Assembly (NCBI GenBank): GCA_018287875.1
Contig: JAGVVL010000021.1
Coordinates: 434,001-498,000, forward strand
Direction of reading: 5' to 3'
Source of the DNA: Nigrospora sphaerica
Lineage: Eukaryota > Ascomycota > Sordariomycetes > Amphisphaeriales > Apiosporaceae
Length of the DNA: 64,000 bases
Shown here in pieces: positions 58,001 to 64,000 of this stretch. The first letter of the stretch is position 1; every line of letters begins with the position of its first letter. The translations under genes and the position numbers were made by a program. Under the pieces are notes generated by a model. It saw only the letters and a program-made list of their open reading frames with translations, had not been told where the DNA came from and made no database searches.

Positions 58001-59815
58001 GCTTCATCCGAGGGAGAACAAGAGGTCGTCCGGCTACTCCTTAAGGTGGGTGCCGATGTCAACGCACAGGGCGGCGAGCACGACAATGCGCTGCAGGCCG
58101 CTTTATATATAGGACACCGAGAAATCGTCCGGCTGCTCCTCGAGGCCGGCGCCGATGTTAACGCGCAAGGCGGCAAGTACGGCAATGCGCTGCAGGCCGC
58201 TTCATCTATGGGACACCAAGAAATCGTCCGGATGCTCCTCAAGGCGGGCGCCGACGTTAACGCGCAAGGCGGCGAGTGCGGCAATGCGCTGCAGGCCGCT
58301 TCATGGGGAGGAAGCCAAGAAATCGTCCGGCTGCTCCTCGACGCGGGTGCCGACATTCACGCGCAGGGCGGCCACTTCGGCAATGCGCTGCAGGCCGCTT
58401 CATATATGGAACACCAAGAGGTCGTCCGGCTGCTCCTTGAGGCGGGCGCCGACGTTAACGCGCAAGGCGGCGAGTACGGCAATGCGCTACAGGCCGCTTT
58501 ATGGAAAGGAAGCCAAGAAATCACCCGGCTGCTCCTTGAGGCGGGCGCCGACATCCACGCGCAGGGTGGCAAGTACGGCAATGCGCTGCAGGCCGCTTCA
58601 TGCGAGGGAAAACAAGAGTTCGTCCAGCTGCTTCTCGAGGCGGGCGCCGACGTTGACGCACAGGGCGGCGAGTACGGCAATGCGCTGCAGGCCGCTTCAC
58701 ATATGGAACACCAAGAGGTCGTCCGGCTGCTCCTTGAGGCGGGCGCCGACGTTAACGCGCAAGGCGGCGAGCACGGCAATGCGCTACAGGCCGCTTTATG
58801 GAGAGGAAGCCAAGAAATCGTCCGGCTGCTCCTCGACGCGGGCGCCGACATCCACGCGCAGGGAGGCAAGTACGGCAATGCGCTGCAGGCCGCTTCATGG
58901 AGAGGAAGCCAAGAAATTGTCCGGCTGCTCCTTGAGGCGGGCGCCGACATCCACGCGCAGGGAGGCGAGTACGGCAATGCGCTGCAGGCAGCTTGTGCTT
59001 CACAGAGAGAACACCAAGACATCGTCCGGCTGCTTCTCGAGGCGGACGCCGACGTTAACGCGCAGGGAGGCAAGTACGGTAATGCGCTGCAGGCCGCTTC
59101 ATTAGAGGGAAAACAAGAGTTCGTCCGGCTGCTCCTCGAGGCGAGCGCCGACGTTAACGCGCAGGGCGGCAAGTACGGCAATGCGCTGCAAGCTGCTTCA
59201 TGCGAGGGAGAACACCAAGAAATCGTCCGGATGCTCCTCGAGGCGGGTGCCGACATTCACGCGCAGGGCGGCCACTTCGGCAATGCGCTGCAGGCCGCTT
59301 CGTGGAGAGGAAGCCAAGAAATCGTCCGGCTGCTCCTCGACGCGGGCGCCGACGTTAACGCGCAGGGCGGCGAGTACGGCAATGCGCTGCAGGCCGCTTC
59401 ATGGAGAGGAAGCCAAGAAATCGTCCGGCTGCTCCTCGACACGGGCGTCGACATCCACGCGCAGGGAGGCGAGTACGGCAATGCGCTGCAGGCCGCTTCA
59501 TGGGGAGGAAGCCAAGAAATCGTCCGGATGCTCCTTGAGGCGGGCGCCGACGTCCACGCGCAAGGCGGCAATTACGGCAATGCGCTACAGGCCGCTTTAG
59601 CGCATGGACACCAAGCGATTGTTCTGTTGCTCCGAAAGAACGGCGCGGGTGGGCGCGAAGAAATCTATGAAATGAAAAGGATCATTCAGCCTGAACTAGG
59701 ACCTGTGTCTCAGGCTTCTGAGGCACATAGCTCTCGGCAACGAACGCTATTCTGGTGGAGCATGTTCTTCTTACTGACAAGCTGGCTTGTGCTGCGCTTT
59801 TTCAAACCATACTGA
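55097..59815 (+). CDS. HET-NACHT-ankyrin NLR
   Basis: A fungal NOD-like receptor of the type linked to heterokaryon incompatibility. The HET effector domain starts at the ATG at 55097: IPPYAILSHTW (22-32), YFWVDTCCIDK (72-82), RGWTLQELIAP (139-149) and AEDRAYSLLGIFD. One or two introns follow; the best guesses are 55824-55908 (GTAGGT...CTAG) and 55949-56030 (GTACCG...ATAG). With both removed the frame misses closing by one base, so the small middle exon is unsure. From 56031 the frame reads CLRSLAFGELYARQNDIVPA. The NACHT domain has Walker A GKPGAGKS (about 56192) and Walker B LLLLVDALDEC. A winged-helix-like linker leads to 19 ankyrin-type repeats of 33 residues (57680-59569) and a C-terminal hydrophobic helix (FWWSMFFLLTSWLVLRFF). 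Recognition by the repeats would trigger HET-dependent cell death; that role is inferred from the family. Confidence 0.9.
57680..59569 (+). repeat. 19 tandem 99-bp ankyrin-coding units
   Basis: Units follow the pattern KYGNALQAASWRGSQEIVRL then LLEAGADVNAQGG. Seventeen units are exactly 99 bp; unit 14 is 6 bp and unit 16 is 3 bp longer. Variation is concentrated at residue 1 (K/E/H/N), residues 10-13 (WRGS, SEGE, YMEH, CEGK, SMGH, WKGS) and 27-28 (VN/IH); other positions are nearly fixed. A degenerate 20th unit begins at 59570. Confidence 0.95.
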
Positions 59816-62800
59816 TAGCTTCCTGCGCATAGGTCGCCTGTTATGAATTTGTAGGTAGACTTTACTTGTTAAGGTACGGGCTCGGATGAGTAGGAGTCGG
59901 TCATATTAGTTCTATTGCTACAGTCTAGGTTTCTATTCTGTTGGTACAGGTCAGGCTTGAAGACAAGACGTAGGTTGAAGAACTGCGAACAAAGTCATTA
60001 CGGTCGTGGACTTTTATTTGAACGTCCTCCGGAGGTCCGTACAGAGCTGACTTAGCAGAACTTTGTCACAGACCAGCTGGTCCACTGCTGGTTCAAGATG
60101 TCACGGGGATCACCTTGTGACATTACTTGCCTGTTATGCATAGGTTGTTTGCGTGCTGTTCAATCAATGCTATGTGTACCTATACCTTTCCCTAGCCGAT
60201 GTGGCCCGCCAGCACTGAGATAATAATCTACTGACTGTAGATTACCACCCTAGAACTGGCTGACCAAGGGCTTACCCTATCTGTTCGATCTTATCCCTAA
60301 GGTACGCCATCTTGTTCTAAAGGAAGAGAAATGGTTTTGTCTGTGGGTTGAGAAGAGGCTACGTGAATAGTTCGAGCCTCAACGCGTTGGGACTGAGTAT
60401 GGAGGGGCTGGTCGAGGCATTCGCTGATTAGCCCAACTCGCCCAGACGGCAAAGCCCAGTGTGCAGGTATTACAGGACAGGTTCTGCGAGGTAAGCTCAA
60501 GCACATGGCCCGAGCGCCGTACGAACGGAGCGCCCCTACGGAAGCACCTTAAGCACCATAGGAACGGAGCAGCGCTCCGTTCCCTCCCTTCCTTCTCCCC
60601 TATCTAGAAAATAGACTGTATTTGGCATCACTTCGTTAGTGGTTCGAGGTGTTGCCCCTCACAGCAGGTACTTATGGCGGCTATGCCTTTGTCACTTCAC
60701 CTTAACACGTAAGGTGAGTTTACGCTATGCGGTCGACGCGTCTATTATACGCGTAAGCACACGTTCCGAGCGATGTCGCGGTATGCTTGGTTAGCGCTGC
60801 GGCGTCGGTTGTTACGGTACGATATAAGGTACATCCGGTGGTCATATGACGGGTACATGAGGTAAGGCTTAAGGGCGGTTCCTGATTGGTCTAAGGGTAT
60901 TGCAGGCTCGGGGAGCTTCATATATAACTCCAGCCTGCGATCTAGCTAGATACCGTCTCTTCCTTCTTCATACCTAGTTCTCGCATCTCAATAGAGCCTC
61001 TTCGGTCCTGCCAGACCTTCGCTCTTTGAACCGTGACATCGGTGCCTCACCACTATAATCAAAGCCGCTGCAGCATAGACAGGGTTCGCGGGCGCTGGGC
61101 TGAAAAATCGTGCTGGCCGGTGCACTACCCGTCGGGGCGCCTCGTAGCGCGCTCCGGTGGCTGCTAGGCCCGATCGGCAACAAGAGGCACCCCAAATGCG
61201 CTTGTACCCACTGCCAGGCACGGTGCCCGGCTGCAAAACACGGCGGAAGCAAAGCACGCTGGAGGATCAGACGCGGCTGCTATAAAGTCGCGTGTCGATT
61301 GACCCCAATGCTCGAGATAAACGACGTTTTCTATCCTCACTACAACGAAAGATGTGATGGATGTTACGGCCACGGAACTGGATTGGGTCCCGTTTATCAG
61401 GCGCCTAAAGAACGACAGTTGCTATCCTTCAGCGAGTACTGACCTCGTGGCTTCACCATGCGGCCTTCGGCTGGTCTTCATTAGTGCGTCGGAAAGCTTC
61501 ACGGGGCGCACTCACGGGCTGGGCAGCCAACACCTATCTTCGTTCGGAGACGACACCAGCCAGGAGACCTAAACGTTAGGCCCCGGGAATCCACACTATG
61601 CTATATTACACATAGGACTATCATGTCCTCTAGCGTATCAGGTGAACCGTACTCGTTGTGATCCCAGGTGGTACGCGATGCGTGGTCCCTTGTGCATAGT
61701 TTTGTCCTTTGCTACGGAGTGTTGGTGCCGTCCCGGGTATGACCATCGCGGCGGCTGTATTGGGACCAGGTGTTTCTGCGCCCGCTCTGGGAGGTGGCCC
61801 GCTGGTGTTTGCCGGGACGCTGCCCTATGCTCAGGGCCAGGCGACTCTACCACGAGGTCGAAAACCGATGCCCATCATGCTTTCCGATAGCAGGGGAAAA
61901 AAGCCAGTGGAAACAGCAACATCCTGGGGGGCGTGACAGCACGCCTTGTCCTGAGCAGAGCTGCACTCACCATTGTCATAATGGTGGCATTCCAGCCACG
62001 TGCAGGAGAGCGCAGTCGGCCGCTCTCAAACCATTATACATACCACACACCGTGGGCTCTGCTGTCTAGGGCAAACGATTAGGGCTACTTTCCACTTCGG
62101 CGGCTGTTGGTAACAGGAGCTCGAAGATGGTTCATTGATGGCATCTGTCCAGCGTTGACCCCCAAAGACATGGCACGAATCAAGTAACGAAGGGGCTCCA
62201 TCACCCATGCGCGCGCCCAACCTAGCGGATGTTGGCTGGTACTACGCCTCAGGCCCCTACGATCCTGCTCTTGTTCGACTTGCGAAGCCAACATGCCTGG
62301 ATCGCATACGAGCGGCATTGTTCTGCAAATGCATCAGACATTTGCCAACCAATTCCGTATCTACCATGTTCGGAGGAAAATCGCGCGTGACCGAAGGCTG
62401 GGCCAGGAGGAGAGCCTTTGGTTTGCGTGGCCATTCGTCGGGTGCTATGTCGAGCCTTTGCGTAGGCCTTGCTGGCGCGCTGTGCGAGTGCCGTGCGTAG
62501 GCATGCATGGAGAAGGCAGAACAGTGCTGGTGTCCGCCTGCTTCCAGGTGCCGCGGGCGTATACTCGTCCCTGGGCGGGGTAGCTATGCTGGTGTAGGGC
62601 GGGGCCGACCGGGGCCACAAGATCCATCCCCCAGGTTCTGCTTCGAAGCCCTAGCTTCAACACGACATCGCCCAATGCGTCGTTCGAAAGCGCGCCTGAT
62701 CCAACACCAGCCCAGCATGGCCGACGGCGTGGCGCCGGGACTGAATCGTTTCGACCCTGCTACCGGGGATAGCATGGCTTGCGGTACCCGGCCCGCCGCC

Positions 62801-63359
62801 TACCGCACCGCACGCGAAGGCAAAGAAACACGATCTACTCGCGCCCCGTTCGAAAGGCGACTGAGGGCGCGTTCTGACCGTATAGGGGGCCGCCGATAGT
62901 CTGGCCGCTGTCTATGACTTGTCCTTGTGGGGGATGATTGCTGAGTGACTTGCACATGCGCGAACACCGTCTAGGTGAGCTTCCGCCGACGCGGCTTCGC
63001 GGATCCACGCTTTCGTGTTTAGTCCTCCACCTATCGCCGTCAGCTGCCCTTCCCGATACATGCGTCCAGCCCTTCGTGCTGGTTTTCTCTTCGAAGGATG
63101 GGGACCGCATCTCTCCTTGGCCGGCCTCCAGCACGCACCGTGCCCGCCTTGCTGTGTACTTGCCAGATCGCTCTTATGTCCTCGTCATCGAGGATGCGCT
63201 TGCCGCTTGCATGGCTTTACACTAGGTACTTATTCTCGGCAGAGAACCCCTCATGCCTGCCGCCGGTCGGGACTCTGTTTCGTAGGCCTGAGAAAGCAGA
63301 GAGGCGTCACGGTGGTAAAACGAATGTCTTTCGAGATACGCAATGCCGGGTCTCGGGAA
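59816..63359. other. Gene-free 3' flank of the NLR
   Basis: About 3.5 kb without a supported gene. Open frames are short, overlapping and without domains. Confidence 0.45.
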
Positions 63360-64000
63360 AGATACCAGATATGGCCGAGAGGAAGCGGCGAATAGCAGCA
63401 CCGAGCGCGCTCCTCCATGATGCAAGCGCAGTAGTCTCCGCGTGGTCATGGAACGATGGCCGCAGTCGTTGGCCGCCCTCGTGGAGAGGAATGGAATAGG
63501 CCAGCTGGTGGCCACTGTTCGCTGGAAAGCGGGCTGTGACCTGCTTGGGGGACGTGCGGGGCTGTCTCGCACGCGGTACATGAGTCCGGGCGGGCCGCGA
63601 GCCCAGAAAGCACGCGCCGCGAGGCACCGAAAGAAACCGTCCTGGTGTCGGCTCGTGTGTCCGCGCTCTGTCATCTCAAGCGAACCGCGCGGCACGAAAG
63701 GACCCGATGGGTATGCTCGCCTCCGGCGGTCGGCCAACACTACGGCGGCGCCTGGGCCTCATCAGACGCGCAGCCGGCCATCCTGCGAGACGGTTCTCCT
63801 ACGCTGTTCGAGCGGCGAACCCAGCATGCTCATGGTTGCGTACGCTACGGACAGCGTGACGCCACGCGACCGAGGCCCCCTTGTACCGCAAGGTATCGCT
63901 TGAGAGACCCGAGACCTTCGGTATTTTGCCTTGTTCCAATGTACCATACACAAGTCTGACGAACGATGGACGTCCATCCCGCCCTCGACAGCCGAGGTCC
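63360..64000 (+). repeat. Diverged direct repeat, copy 2
   Basis: Partner of 52680-53110, cut by the window end. It is about 200 bp longer in the middle (around 63600-63810). Confidence 0.75.

Noticed and set aside
31941..64000. Starship-type giant mobile element
   Set aside because: No DUF3435 tyrosine recombinase is present in the window.

Overview
This window looks like nuclear DNA of a filamentous ascomycete (Pezizomycotina, probably Sordariomycetes). The support is: short GT-AG introns, fungal Zn2Cys6 and bZIP regulators, a fungal tyrosinase, a HET-NACHT-ankyrin NLR, pogo/Fot-type DNA transposons and a Tad-like LINE. It reads as an accessory, gene-poor, repeat-rich region. I cannot name the species.

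Layout. (1) 1-15.8 kb is one large inverted repeat. Arms of about 3.05 kb (1-3047 and 12758-15800) flank a 9.7 kb spacer. Each arm carries an intact short Zn2Cys6 gene and a decayed paralogue with a poly-Asp insertion. The spacer holds a frameshifted bZIP gene, a third decayed Zn2Cys6 relic, a full-length Zn2Cys6/fungal-TF gene with at least four introns, and a complete pogo element ending 16 bp from the right-arm breakpoint. (2) 15.8-31.9 kb is mostly GC-rich DNA with no gene I can defend. It holds old tandem duplications, a 15-bp minisatellite and CT-rich degenerate repeats. (3) 31.9-43.3 kb is a nest of mobile elements: a pogo-like element with TIRs of about 50 bp, an MDR-type oxidoreductase gene, relics of two further pogo elements, a Tad-like LINE on the minus strand interrupted by a 187-bp insertion, and an RNase H relic of another LINE. 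(4) 44.7-50.8 kb is a small genic island: a secreted double-psi-beta-barrel protein, a tyrosinase with two frameshifts, and a chromodomain protein with an acidic SIM-like N-terminus. (5) 55.1-59.8 kb is a HET-NACHT-ankyrin gene with 19 almost identical 33-residue repeats and a C-terminal membrane segment. The flanks (51-55 kb and 60-64 kb) share a diverged direct repeat.

A theme across the window is single-base, mostly homopolymer, indels. The two arms appear to differ only at homopolymers, and several otherwise well-conserved genes (tyrosinase, bZIP, LINE ORF2, two transposases, the Zn2Cys6 TF) are each broken by one or two small indels. Consensus error and true decay cannot be separated from sequence alone, so these genes are annotated as frameshifted rather than dead. 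The best candidate for an active biological system is the NLR at 55-60 kb, whose repeat array looks recently homogenised.
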